This document shows positions 18,589 to 28,208 of a DNA stretch of 64,000 nucleotides, piece by piece. The DNA comes from Rhizobium brockwellii. GTDB taxonomy: Bacteria; Pseudomonadota; Alphaproteobacteria; Rhizobiales; Rhizobiaceae. Position numbers and translations under genes: made by a program. The notes under the pieces are model-generated. The model worked only from the letters and a program-made list of their open reading frames with translations, searched no databases and was not told the origin of the DNA. The DNA is taken from NCBI RefSeq assembly GCF_000769405.2, contig NZ_CP053439.1, positions 1,860,001 to 1,924,000 on the forward strand. Reading direction: 5' to 3'. Numbering within the stretch: the first letter of the stretch is position 1; every line of letters starts with the position of its first letter.

Positions 18589-19634
18589 GCGCTGTCTCTG
18601 CCTTTCTGCTGCGCCGGCGCGGCCGCGGCTGGCACTGGACGGATGTCGTCACCTGGATCTGGCTGATTTCAGGCGTCTTCCTGATGTTCGGCCCGGCCGT
18701 CTGGCTTGTCTTTTCTTCCTTCAAGACGCCGGCGGCCCTTGCCGAGTTCCCACCGTCCTTCCTGCCCTATGTCACCGAACAGGCCGTGGTGCCGGGCTAC
18801 GACAAGCCGTTGCCGCTCTATAATGTCGCGATGCCGGATGGCAGCACGCGTGTGCTCGCCGAAGTCCGCCGCATCGGCATCATCGGCCAGATGGTCGATC
18901 CGAAACAGCCGGGCGAAATCGTCAAGGCGAATATCAAGGACCGCACACCGGTGCGTCAGGTCGAATTCGCCCGCGGCAACTACACCGAACCGTTTCAGCG
19001 CTTCGATTTCTTCCTGTTCCTGCGCAACTCCGTCTTCGTCACCGTCGTGGCGACGGCCATTACGCTGCTCGTCAATTCCATGGCCGCCTTCGCGCTGTCG
19101 AAATACCAATTCCCCGGCCGCACCGCCGTCATGCTGATGATCCTGGCGACGCTGATGGTGCCGCTCTCGGTCATCGTCGTGCCGCTCTATTCCGTCATCG
19201 GCACGCTGAACCTCTTCGACAGCCTCTGGGGCGTCATCCTGCCGACGGTCGCTACTCCGACAGGGGTCTTCCTGCTCAGGCAATACATGCTGACGATCCC
19301 CGACGAATTGCTCGACGCCGCGCGTATGGACAAGGCCAGCGAATGGCAGATCTACTGGCGCATCATCCTGCCGCTGTCGGCGCCGGCTCTGGCGGTGTTG
19401 GCGATCTTTTCGGTCGTCTGGCGCTGGAACGACTTTCTCTGGCCACTGATCGTGCTCTCGCGCAAGGAACTCTATACGCTGCAGGTCGGCCTCAACGTCT
19501 ATGCCGGCGAGCTCAATGTGCAATGGCACTACATCCTCGCCATGACCGTCGTCTCAATGATCCCGGTCGTGCTGATCTTCGTCTTCCTGCAGCGCTTCAT
19601 CACCACGGGCATTGCCGGCTCGGGGCTCAAATAG
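18585..19634 (+). CDS. sugar ABC transporter permease (MalG/UgpE type) with enlarged loop
   Basis: 349-residue membrane protein starting at TTG 18585 in a TTGA overlap with the previous permease; AAGGGAG is placed correctly for this start. EAA loop: ELLDAARMDKASEWQIYWRI. Between the first membrane helix (about 23-45) and the second (about 145) is an approximately 95-residue hydrophilic segment, larger than in a standard MalG-type permease of about 280 residues. Confidence 0.88.
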   Translation: MSAVSAFLLRRRGRGWHWTDVVTWIWLISGVFLMFGPAVWLVFSSFKTPAALAEFPPSFLPYVTEQAVVPGYDKPLPLYNVAMPDGSTRVLAEVRRIGIIGQMVDPKQPGEIVKANIKDRTPVRQVEFARGNYTEPFQRFDFFLFLRNSVFVTVVATAITLLVNSMAAFALSKYQFPGRTAVMLMILATLMVPLSVIVVPLYSVIGTLNLFDSLWGVILPTVATPTGVFLLRQYMLTIPDELLDAARMDKASEWQIYWRIILPLSAPALAVLAIFSVVWRWNDFLWPLIVLSRKELYTLQVGLNVYAGELNVQWHYILAMTVVSMIPVVLIFVFLQRFITTGIAGSGLK

Positions 19635-19665
19635 GCCATCTTAAAAGAAGAAAACAGGAGAGTGC

Positions 19666-20745
<1,080 letters not shown>

Positions 20746-20781
20746 TGTCCTTTGAGACCTCTTGTCATTTCGCCGGGACTA

Positions 20782-22992
20782 TCACTCGCGATGAGGCAAC
20801 CGGTCGATAAACTTCTCCAGTGTGATCGGATATTGCCGCACCCGCACGCCGGTTGCATTGTAGACCGCATTTGCGACGGCCGGCGCGACACCGGTCAGCC
20901 CCAGTTCCCCGACGCCTTTCGCTTTCACCGGCGATATCGCTGGATCTACTTCGTCGAGGAGCACGGCCTCGAGATGAGGGATGTCGGCGTGGACCGGAAC
21001 CTCGTAGCCGGCGAGATCATGATTGACGAAGAAGCCGGATCTCTTATCGACCACCATCTCTTCCATCAGGGCCGCCCCGATCCCCATTGTCATCCCGCCG
21101 ATCACCTGGCTGCGCGCCGTCTTGGGGTTGAGGATGCGGCCGGCGGCGCATACGGCGAGCATGCGGCGAACGCGGATTTCGCCGGTATAGACGTCGACGC
21201 CGACCTCGGAAAAATGCGCCCCGAAGGTCTGGATCGCGAAGCGCTTCGCCAGATCGCCGAATTCCATGATGTCTTCGGCGACGAGATCGCCATCGGCGGC
21301 AGCGCTGGCGAGCAGCGCCCTTCGATTTCCGGACCGAACCTCACCGCCAATGAACTCTGCCTCTGCGGTGTTGAAGCCCAGCCGCTGGGCGACCATCGCC
21401 CGCAGCTTCGAGCAGACAGCATAGACGCCTGCGGTGACCGAAGACGCACCCTGTTGTCCTCCAGATCCCGGCGTCTCCGGAAAGCTCGAATCCCCGAGCT
21501 TTGCCACCACGCGCTCAACCGGCAGCCCCATCATCTCGGCCGCCGTTTGCTGCACGATCGTGTAGCTGCCGGTGCCGAGGTCCGTCATATCGGTCTCGAC
21601 CGTCAGCATGCCCTGGCGATCGAGACGCACCCGCGCTGCGGCCTTTGAAATCGGTGCCCCGCGGATCGCACCCGCTATGCCCATGCCGATCAACCAGTCA
21701 CCGTCGCGGACTTGACCTGTCTGAGATTTGCGCATGCTCCATCCGAAGCGTTCGGCGCCCGTGCGCAGGCATTCGACGAAGGGACGCGAGGAAAAAGGCC
21801 GATCGGCATTTTCCGGATCGACCTGGGTATCGTTCAGGATGCGGAACTCGACCGGATCCATGCCGAGCTTCTCGGCCATCTCGTCCATGGCGATCTCGAG
21901 CGCCATCAAACCGGGTGCCTCTCCCGGCGCACGCATGGCATTGCCCTCGGCCAGGTCGAGCGTCGCCAGCCGGACAGCTGTCATCCGGTTCGCCCCGGCA
22001 TAGAGCGACCGTGTCGAAAGGGTGGTCGGCTCGGTGCGGCCGCCGGCGAGATTGCCGGACCAGCTCTCATGACCGACCGCCGTCAGCTTACCGTCGCGCG
22101 AGGCGCCGAGCCGGATGCGTTGGATCGTCTTCGGCCGATGGATCGTATTGTTGAACATTATCGGACGTTGAAGCGCGATCTTTACCGGTCGCCGCACCAT
22201 TCGCGCGGCAACGGCCGCCAGCACCAGATCTGACTGCACCGTGCCCTTGCCGCCGAAGCCGCCGCCGATGAAGGGTGAGATCAGCCGAACGTTTTCGCGC
22301 GGAATGCCGAGAATGAGTCCGAGATCGCGGGTTCCCCAATTCATCTGCTGAATTGAGGTCCAGCACGTCACGCGATCGCCATCCCAGGTCGCGATCGTCG
22401 CATGCGGCTCCATCATTGCATGCGCCTGGTCGGGAACAGTATAGGTCTCGTCAACCTTCACCTCCGCGGCTGCGAAAGCCTGGTCGAAGTCTCCGACCTG
22501 CGTCTCGGTCGGTCCACCAAACTCCATCTGCGGTGCAACCGGGGCACTGTCCAGTTGCTCGGCGAGATCGAAGCGGCCCGGGCTGCGCGCATAGTCGACG
22601 CGGATCAGCGAGGAAGCCGCGCGTGCCTGTTCGAAGGTTTCGGCCACCACGACGGCAACCGGCTGATGGTAGTGATCGACATCAGGGGCAGCCAACATGC
22701 GCTGGACATAAAATTTTCCGACACCAAGCGGACCGGCATTGCGATGAGTAATGACGGCCAGCACGCCGGGCGCGGCCTCGGCGCGCCGGGTGTCGATCGA
22801 TGAGATCCGGCCCTTGGCAATTGCCGCGCCAAGGATATAGCCGTAGGCGGCGTTTGGTGCGACGTTGTGATATTCATAGGCGTAAGTCGCCGTCCCAGTC
22901 GTCTTGAGCTCTGCCTCGAAGCGGTTGTGAGGCTGGCCGACAACGGTCATCCGGTCAATCGGGTTCGGTTCTGCAGGTGTGTCGAACTTCAT
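20782..22992 (-). CDS. xanthine dehydrogenase/aldehyde oxidoreductase molybdopterin-binding subunit (PaoC-like), orphan
   Basis: 736 residues, the normal length for PaoC/YagR. Contains FIGGGFGGKG (molybdopterin contact) near 255, GNAMRAPGEAPG near 350, GSGGQQGASSVTAG near 525 and the catalytic glutamate at about 696 in KGVGELGL. In working enzymes this subunit partners a 2Fe-2S subunit and an FAD subunit encoded just upstream. Here only a frameshifted scrap of the FAD subunit lies upstream and no Fe-S gene is present, so it can function only if partners come from elsewhere. The reading frame itself is intact. Confidence 0.88.
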   Translation of the reverse strand: MKFDTPAEPNPIDRMTVVGQPHNRFEAELKTTGTATYAYEYHNVAPNAAYGYILGAAIAKGRISSIDTRRAEAAPGVLAVITHRNAGPLGVGKFYVQRMLAAPDVDHYHQPVAVVVAETFEQARAASSLIRVDYARSPGRFDLAEQLDSAPVAPQMEFGGPTETQVGDFDQAFAAAEVKVDETYTVPDQAHAMMEPHATIATWDGDRVTCWTSIQQMNWGTRDLGLILGIPRENVRLISPFIGGGFGGKGTVQSDLVLAAVAARMVRRPVKIALQRPIMFNNTIHRPKTIQRIRLGASRDGKLTAVGHESWSGNLAGGRTEPTTLSTRSLYAGANRMTAVRLATLDLAEGNAMRAPGEAPGLMALEIAMDEMAEKLGMDPVEFRILNDTQVDPENADRPFSSRPFVECLRTGAERFGWSMRKSQTGQVRDGDWLIGMGIAGAIRGAPISKAAARVRLDRQGMLTVETDMTDLGTGSYTIVQQTAAEMMGLPVERVVAKLGDSSFPETPGSGGQQGASSVTAGVYAVCSKLRAMVAQRLGFNTAEAEFIGGEVRSGNRRALLASAAADGDLVAEDIMEFGDLAKRFAIQTFGAHFSEVGVDVYTGEIRVRRMLAVCAAGRILNPKTARSQVIGGMTMGIGAALMEEMVVDKRSGFFVNHDLAGYEVPVHADIPHLEAVLLDEVDPAISPVKAKGVGELGLTGVAPAVANAVYNATGVRVRQYPITLEKFIDRLPHRE

Positions 22993-23098
22993 GGATCGCT
23001 CCTCGCTTGCGCTATCACGTCGCTGAGAGTCCGCTCCACCAACAACAGCTTGAACGGGTTCTTGACTCGCGGCTCCGCGCCTTCAGTAGTCCGTCAGC
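22989..23098 (-). pseudogene. C-terminal remnant of the FAD-binding subunit (PaoB-like)
   Basis: On the minus strand, bases 23082 down to 22989 read EGAEPRVKNPFKLLLVERTL then SDVIAQARSDP and a TGA that overlaps the ATG of the molybdopterin subunit (ATGA). This is the expected C-terminus of the CO-dehydrogenase-type FAD subunit (gA.p...N.FK..La.RTl). Just upstream, ADGLLK continues the family pattern in another frame, which fits loss of one base near 23083. The rest of the subunit, about 300 residues, is gone. Confidence 0.7.
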
Positions 23099-23245
23099 CG
23101 GAATAGTCGATGCTGGGACCGGTGCTCAGGGGCGAAGCAGCGGATCGCTCACGTGAGTAAATGGGTCACGCATCGGAAAGGATTACCGGCGGCAAATTGC
23201 AAGACCTTATGAGTCTGCCTCACGAACGGAAGCTTTCTGCCGAGA

Positions 23246-24229
23246 TCAGGCGAGCACGCGGCCTGCGGTGAGGCGCTCCCAATTCGCATGCGCGAACTTC
23301 GCCCTGTCGGCGGCGTCGAGCTGAAGATCTTCGACAAATCGCCGCGCATCGCCTCCAGGGCGATACTGGTATGGGTAGTCCGTCGAGAACAGGATGCGGT
23401 CCACGCCGACGGTATCGATCGCCTGCCGCAAATAGGCGGGGCTGAACATGCCGCTGGCCGTCAGATAGAGATTGTTGCGGACATAGTCGAGGAATGGCCG
23501 CTGGAGTTTGGACACCCGATCCAGCATGACGAGCCGCTCGAGATAAAACAGCACCAGCTCACCCCAGTGCCCGAGGATGACCTGGAGGTTCGGGTGACGG
23601 TCAAAGACGCCCCCCAGGATCAGACGCACGAACTGGATGCCTGCCTCGAAATGCCATCCGAGGGCAAACGTCGACAAGGCGAGATCGACGGGCGCGCCGA
23701 AGCCCGCATAATAAGTGTCGCGAATGCTTGTCTGCGGGATCTGCGGGTGAATCAGAAGTGGGACATTGAGTTCCGCTGCGCTGGCGAATGTCGGCTCGAA
23801 GATCATGTGATCGAGATTCCTGTCGCCGACCCTGCCGAACAGAACGGCACCTTTGCAGCCGAGTTCCTCGACGGCTCGGCGTAGCTCCCGCGCCGCCTCG
23901 TCCGGCTGCGCAAAGGAGAGAGCCGCCATCGCCTGGAAGCGGGATGGGTGAGCCGAAACAGCGCCGGCCAGAATGTCGTTGGCGCGACGAGCAAGATCGA
24001 CGCCGTGATGGCCGAGATTGTTGAGACCCGGGGTGGTCAAGGAGAGAACCTGCACATCGACGCCGGTCTCGTTCATCAGAGCCAGCCGCTGCTCTCCAAC
24101 ATCCGCCAGCCGTTCGCCAAGCAGACCCGGATTGAGCCCAAGCGTTCCGTCGTCGGCGCCAGGTATCGTGTTCCACCCATGCTTCACCTCATCAGGCAGG
24201 ACATGCTCTTCGATTGCGATGATCTTCAT
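23246..24229 (-). CDS. amidohydrolase-2 family enzyme, gamma-resorcylate decarboxylase-like
   Basis: 327-residue TIM-barrel metalloenzyme of the ACMSD/gamma-resorcylate decarboxylase group. Metal ligands fit the pattern: Glu7 and His9 in IEEH, His161 in LLIHPQ, His221 and Glu224 in GHWGE, Asp284 in FSTDYPY. Such enzymes decarboxylate hydroxybenzoates or hydrolyse related rings. It is followed 16 bases upstream on the strand by a DJ-1/PfpI gene and forms part of a minus-strand cluster ending at a divergent LysR gene. Exact substrate unknown. Confidence 0.82.
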   Translation of the reverse strand: MKIIAIEEHVLPDEVKHGWNTIPGADDGTLGLNPGLLGERLADVGEQRLALMNETGVDVQVLSLTTPGLNNLGHHGVDLARRANDILAGAVSAHPSRFQAMAALSFAQPDEAARELRRAVEELGCKGAVLFGRVGDRNLDHMIFEPTFASAAELNVPLLIHPQIPQTSIRDTYYAGFGAPVDLALSTFALGWHFEAGIQFVRLILGGVFDRHPNLQVILGHWGELVLFYLERLVMLDRVSKLQRPFLDYVRNNLYLTASGMFSPAYLRQAIDTVGVDRILFSTDYPYQYRPGGDARRFVEDLQLDAADRAKFAHANWERLTAGRVLA

Positions 24230-24245
24230 TGGTGAATTCCCTCGG

Positions 24246-24935
24246 TCAGGACTTCCGGGTGAGGTAATCGACGATCGCCTGGCCGACGCCGTGTGCAGAA
24301 GCCGGGTTCTGGCCTGTGATCAGACGGCCATCGACCACCACCTTCTCCGTCCAGTTCGGCGCTGGCTGATGCAGCGCGCCTCGCTCCTTGAGGGTCGTCG
24401 CCAGCAGATAGGGCACGACCTCAGTGTACTTGACCTCCGCCTCTTCCTCGTCCGTGAAGGCGGCGAGCTTCTTGCCCGCGACCAAATGGCTGCCGTCCGA
24501 GAGCGTTGCGTTCACCAATGCAGCGGGACCGTGGCAGACCGCCGAGACGATGCCGCCGGTTTCGTAGATATCGCGGATGACGCGTTGCACAGCCGGACTG
24601 TCGGCGAAATCCCACATCGTGCCATGACCGCCGGCGAAGAACACCGCGGAGTAGCGAGAGGGATCGAGTTCGTCGAGGATGAGCGAGTGGGCGAGCGCGT
24701 CGCGGAACTCGCGGTTCTTCCAGAAGCGGGCGTTGACCGGATCAGTGAGGTCGAAGAAGTCGATTGGCGGATGGCCGCCCCGGATCGAGGCGATCTCGAC
24801 CGGGATGCCGGCCGCGCGGAAAACCTCGAGCGGATGCGTGAGTTCGACCATCGCAAAGCCGGTCGGCTCGCCGGTGTCACCTCTGATCGGATGGCTGGTG
24901 ACCACGCAAAGGATGGGCTTGATGTTATTTGCCAT
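24246..24935 (-). CDS. DJ-1/PfpI family protein, Hsp31-like class I glutamine amidotransferase fold
   Basis: 229 residues. The nucleophile Cys134 is in AVCHGPAAL and is supported by FFAGGHGTMWDF (about 99-110) and an N-terminal GFAMVELTHPLEVF supplying the usual glutamates. The length and these motifs match the Hsp31/HchA-like branch (glyoxalase III or chaperone activity is known for some members). GGAG lies ten bases before the ATG. Cotranscribed with the amidohydrolase. Confidence 0.85.
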   Translation of the reverse strand: MANNIKPILCVVTSHPIRGDTGEPTGFAMVELTHPLEVFRAAGIPVEIASIRGGHPPIDFFDLTDPVNARFWKNREFRDALAHSLILDELDPSRYSAVFFAGGHGTMWDFADSPAVQRVIRDIYETGGIVSAVCHGPAALVNATLSDGSHLVAGKKLAAFTDEEEAEVKYTEVVPYLLATTLKERGALHQPAPNWTEKVVVDGRLITGQNPASAHGVGQAIVDYLTRKS

Positions 24936-25083
24936 TGTCTTGGCTCCTCAGGAATTGAGCGAGGCCATGTCGATGACGACGCGGACTTCATATCGCTCTT
25001 CAACATGCGCTCGCAGGCTCTGCTGCGCCCGCCGCATTCGCGATCGGGCGCAAACTGTTCCGTTGTATCGCGGACGGGGAATC

Positions 25084-25383
25084 TCAGGCGTTGCCTGAAG
25101 CAAACAGCGATTCCCAGTTGAGGAAGGGGCCAAGCGGGATGACCTCCCAGTCGATGAGCCCGGCCTTGGCCAGCGGGAATTCGCTCAGGGCCTGCTTGGC
25201 GGCTTCGACCGACTCGCATTCGGCGATGATGGCGACACCCGGACGGTCCTGGCGAAAATAGATGTCGCGGATGATGCCGCCCTTGTACATCTGCCAGGCG
25301 TGTCGGGCTTCATCCGTCATATGCGGCAGGTACTTTTCCAGACTAGCGCCAGGCTGGGGAATATCGAGGCAAAGCAGTTTCAT
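25084..25383 (-). CDS. small YCII/muconolactone-isomerase-like ferredoxin-fold protein
   Basis: 99 residues predicted as a dimeric alpha/beta barrel: strand MKLLCLDIP, helix, strand IIRDIYFRQDRPGVAIIAEC, helix ESVEAAKQALSEFPLAKA, strand LIDWEVIPLGPF. The pattern is that of YCII-like and muconolactone isomerase-like proteins. It lies 29 bases from the flavodoxin-like gene upstream, so both are probably cotranscribed. No catalytic residue can be assigned. Confidence 0.7.
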   Translation of the reverse strand: MKLLCLDIPQPGASLEKYLPHMTDEARHAWQMYKGGIIRDIYFRQDRPGVAIIAECESVEAAKQALSEFPLAKAGLIDWEVIPLGPFLNWESLFASGNA

Positions 25384-25412
25384 GGCAGGATTCCTTGGTT
25401 GGAAAAGATGGA

Positions 25413-25982
25413 TCAGGCGGGTTGAAACCTGCGCACGGTCTCGGCCACGCGACGACCGAGGTAGCCCGCGGTGTTGAGGTCGCTTCCGGCCGGCGTGATA
25501 TCCGGCGCCTGATCAACATTCGATTGGGTCATGACGCCAAGCCAGCTCCCGAGCCGGTTGAGGTCGTCTGTGCTGCCGGTGCTGCTGCTGTTGCCCGGCA
25601 TCAGATCGAGACCGACCCAGATCATGCCGTGTTGCGCGGCAAACAGCGCCATCGATACGAGCGAGTTCAGCTTGTCGCCGTGCTGGGCTCCGGAGTTGGT
25701 GAAACCGGCAGCGATCTTGTTGCGCCACTTCAGCTCCGACCAGACCGCTTTGGTGGAGTCCTCGAAGAACTGCTTGAGCTTGGCGCTAATGAGGCCGTTA
25801 TAGGTCGGCGACCCGAAGATAATGGCGTCGCTCCGTTCCAGCGCATTCCAGTCCATCGCGCCATCCGCGACGGCAACCAGCTTCGCTTCGGTTCCTTCCA
25901 CTTCCCGTACGCCCTCGGCAACCGCCTCGGCGACACGCGCGGTATGGCCGTAGCCGCTGTCATAGACGATGGTTACCAGCAA
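25413..25982 (-). CDS. flavodoxin-like NAD(P)H-dependent FMN reductase/quinone reductase (WrbA-like)
   Basis: 189 residues. FMN phosphate loop at 8-15 (DSGYGHTA), second FMN contact SPTYNG at 58-63, and TNSGAQHGDKLNS with AQHGMIWVG further on, as in WrbA-type flavoproteins. The start is TTG 25982 with GGAAGGA about ten bases upstream. First gene of the minus-strand cluster and divergent from a LysR-type gene 208 bases away, which probably controls it. Likely reduces quinones produced from aromatic substrates. Confidence 0.83.
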   Translation of the reverse strand: MLVTIVYDSGYGHTARVAEAVAEGVREVEGTEAKLVAVADGAMDWNALERSDAIIFGSPTYNGLISAKLKQFFEDSTKAVWSELKWRNKIAAGFTNSGAQHGDKLNSLVSMALFAAQHGMIWVGLDLMPGNSSSTGSTDDLNRLGSWLGVMTQSNVDQAPDITPAGSDLNTAGYLGRRVAETVRRFQPA

Positions 25983-26190
25983 TTGCCGTCCTTCCGTTGA
26001 TGAGATGGCGCGCGAACGTGGGCGATGTTTGCGATGTGTCCGGCCTGCTCAGGTTGCGGTGGCCATGAAATATCGATTGCTTGGCCAGCCTTATATCGTA
26101 GAATGCAGCTGACGATTAGAGATCGTTTTTCTCTTCTTTGGTTCCTGGTGTTCTCCAATCTCAGGACCGTTCTTTGCGAGGATCAGCACG

Positions 26191-27096
26191 GTGCGAGACA
26201 GGTTTGATGGGGTGCAAGTCTTTGTCGAGGCAGTCGAGACGGGCGGCTTCGCCAAAGCGGCCGAGCGATTGTCGTTGACGCGCTCCGCGGTCGGTAAGGC
26301 CATCGCGCGTCTCGAAGAGCGCCTGGGCGTCCGGTTGTTTCACAGGACCACGCGGACGCAGTGCCTGACCGAGGATGGTCAGCAATATTACGAGCGCTGT
26401 GTGCGTGCCATCGAGGAATTGCGCGCGGGCGAGTCTCTTCTGGAATCGGGCCAGCGCGAGGTCGTCGGCAGGTTGCGCGTGTCGCTGCCCGTCTTGTTTG
26501 GCCGCTACTGCGCCGCACCCATCTTGCGTGCCTATGCGCGCCAGCACAAGAAGCTCGAGCTCGAACTCAGCTTCAGTGACCGCCAGATCGATCTGATCGC
26601 CGACGGCTTCGATTTGGCGGTGCGCAACGGCGCCCTTGGCAACGGAACCGCGCTCCACGCCCGGCGACTGGTCAGCCCACGCAAGGCGCTCTGCGCCTCT
26701 CCAGCCTATCTTGCCGCACGAGGGGAGCCGCGTTCTCTGGGGGATCTCTCAGAACATGACACCCTCGTATACTGGCGCAACGATTATGGCCTGACCTGGC
26801 AGCTTCCCGATGCGACCGGTGCTCTCATCGACCTGTCGGTCACTTCAAGACTGCGGTTTGACGATCTCGAAGTGATCGCCGATGCCGCCGTCGATGGCAT
26901 GGGCCTTGCTTGGCTTCCCTACTGGCTGATCCATGACCGCGTGCAGGCAGGCGAACTGATCGAACTCTGGACCGATCGACCGAGGGCGGCGATGGAATGC
27001 TACGCCGTGTGGCCAACCACGCAGTATCTGCCGTTGCGGTCGCGACTGGCGATCGATGCGCTTGCCACTGAATTGCCGAAGCGTTTCGTTGTCTGA
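26191..27096 (+). CDS. LysR-family transcriptional regulator
   Basis: 301 residues. Winged helix at 5-65 with FVEAVETGGFAKAAERLSL, then SRSAVGKAIARLEERLGV-like recognition residues (here TRSAVGKAIARLEERLGVRL), followed by a LysR substrate-binding domain from about 90 (RLRVSLPVLFGRY, DGFDLAVRNG). The start is GTG 26191 after GAGGA. It is divergent from the flavodoxin-like gene and is probably its regulator. Convergent with the next LysR gene, 76 bases away. Confidence 0.88.
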   Translation: MRDRFDGVQVFVEAVETGGFAKAAERLSLTRSAVGKAIARLEERLGVRLFHRTTRTQCLTEDGQQYYERCVRAIEELRAGESLLESGQREVVGRLRVSLPVLFGRYCAAPILRAYARQHKKLELELSFSDRQIDLIADGFDLAVRNGALGNGTALHARRLVSPRKALCASPAYLAARGEPRSLGDLSEHDTLVYWRNDYGLTWQLPDATGALIDLSVTSRLRFDDLEVIADAAVDGMGLAWLPYWLIHDRVQAGELIELWTDRPRAAMECYAVWPTTQYLPLRSRLAIDALATELPKRFVV

Positions 27097-27172
27097 AGCG
27101 GATCCCTTTGCGCTTCATTTCCCGCAGGAGCCGCGCAACGGTGCCTAAGGTGGCTCTCCACGTCGCAGCCGC

Positions 27173-28066
27173 TCACGTTGAATAACGCAACGCGTTCACG
27201 AGAAGGGAAAAAGCGGGCGAAGACTGGCGTCGGCTTGGGTAGTAGAGATGGAAGCCCTCCCAATAGGGCGAAAAATCTTCCAGAAACCGGTGGAGGCGAC
27301 CGGTTCCGAGATGGAGCTTGGCGATATCCTCCGGGACATAGGCAAAGCCGAAGCCGTCGAGAGCCGCCTCAAGAACGTTGTAGATCGTGTTGAAGACCAG
27401 CTGTCCGTCCACCCGAACCTTGATCTCGCGGCCGTTCTCTTCGAACTCCCAGGCATAAAGACCGCCATAGGTGGGCAGGCGCAGATTGATACACCTGTGC
27501 TGCATGAGATCCTTCGGATGTTTTGGAATATCGCGTGAGGTAAAATAGGATTCTGCGGCGACGACCGCGAAACGAACATCCGGCCCGATCCTCACCGAAA
27601 TCATGTCCTTGGCGATCTGTTCGCCGAAGCGCACGCCCGCGTCGTAGCCTTCGCTGACAATGTCCTGCAGACCGTAGTTCACGTCCAGTTCGAGCCTTAT
27701 GTCGGGATATTGTTGGAGAAAGGTTCGAAGCTTCGGCCATATGTAGCACTGGATCTGATAGTCGCCGGCGGTCAAGCGGACGGTTCCGGCCGGCTGGTCC
27801 CGAAGAATGTTGAGCCCATCGAGCGCAGATCCGATCTCGTCGAAAAGCGGACCGATGCTCTGCAACATCCGTTCGCCGGCCTCGGTCGGCGAGACGCTGC
27901 GCGTCGTCCTCGTCAGCAGCCGCACGCCCAGCCGCTGCTCGAGCTGCCGGAGCGTATGGCTCAGCGCCGACTGCGAGACGCCGAACTTGGCGGCGGCTTT
28001 GGTGAAACTGCGCTCCCTCGCAACCACCAGGAACACCATCAGGTCGTTGATATTCTGGCGCTCCAC
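27173..28066 (-). CDS. LysR-family transcriptional regulator
   Basis: 297 residues. Helix-turn-helix at 5-65 (FLVVARERSFTKAAAKFGVS, then QSALSHTLRQLEQRLGV), substrate-binding domain from about 90 (GTVRLTAGDYQIQCYIWPKL, EGYDAGVRFGE). The start is GTG 28066 with GGAGGA eight bases upstream. It lies downstream of, and on the same strand as, the carboxymuconolactone decarboxylase-like and aldo/keto reductase genes, which are its most likely targets. Confidence 0.88.
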   Translation of the reverse strand: MERQNINDLMVFLVVARERSFTKAAAKFGVSQSALSHTLRQLEQRLGVRLLTRTTRSVSPTEAGERMLQSIGPLFDEIGSALDGLNILRDQPAGTVRLTAGDYQIQCYIWPKLRTFLQQYPDIRLELDVNYGLQDIVSEGYDAGVRFGEQIAKDMISVRIGPDVRFAVVAAESYFTSRDIPKHPKDLMQHRCINLRLPTYGGLYAWEFEENGREIKVRVDGQLVFNTIYNVLEAALDGFGFAYVPEDIAKLHLGTGRLHRFLEDFSPYWEGFHLYYPSRRQSSPAFSLLVNALRYST

Positions 28067-28152
28067 TGATGATTCCTCCTCATAGACCGGCGCTCATCAT
28101 AAACGCCTGCCTATGAAATGGTAGCAATGAAGCCTTGGAGCTTTGGAGCAGC

Positions 28153-28190
28153 AAGTACGCCGGACCCCTTTGCGCCGGACCGGCGTGCTT
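28153..28190. terminator. terminator-like hairpin
   Basis: AAGTACGCCGG (28153-28163) can pair with CCGGCGTGCTT (28180-28190) with one G-T wobble, followed on the plus strand by TTTA. It lies between the end of the exported decarboxylase-like gene and the start of the LysR gene, both on the minus strand, so it could end the first transcript. Confidence 0.45.
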
Positions 28191-28208
28191 TTACTGCAGG
28201 CCGGAGCT

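Noticed and set aside
23148..23157. Perfect palindrome CTCACGTGAG between the amidohydrolase and the molybdoenzyme remnant
   Set aside because: Isolated 10-bp palindrome in decayed sequence, without a second copy or a nearby start it could control.
24936..25083. Possible gene remnant between the DJ-1 and YCII-like genes (minus strand ...RYEVRVVIDMASLNS)
   Set aside because: The fragment is short and I could not place it in a family; it may be only chance.
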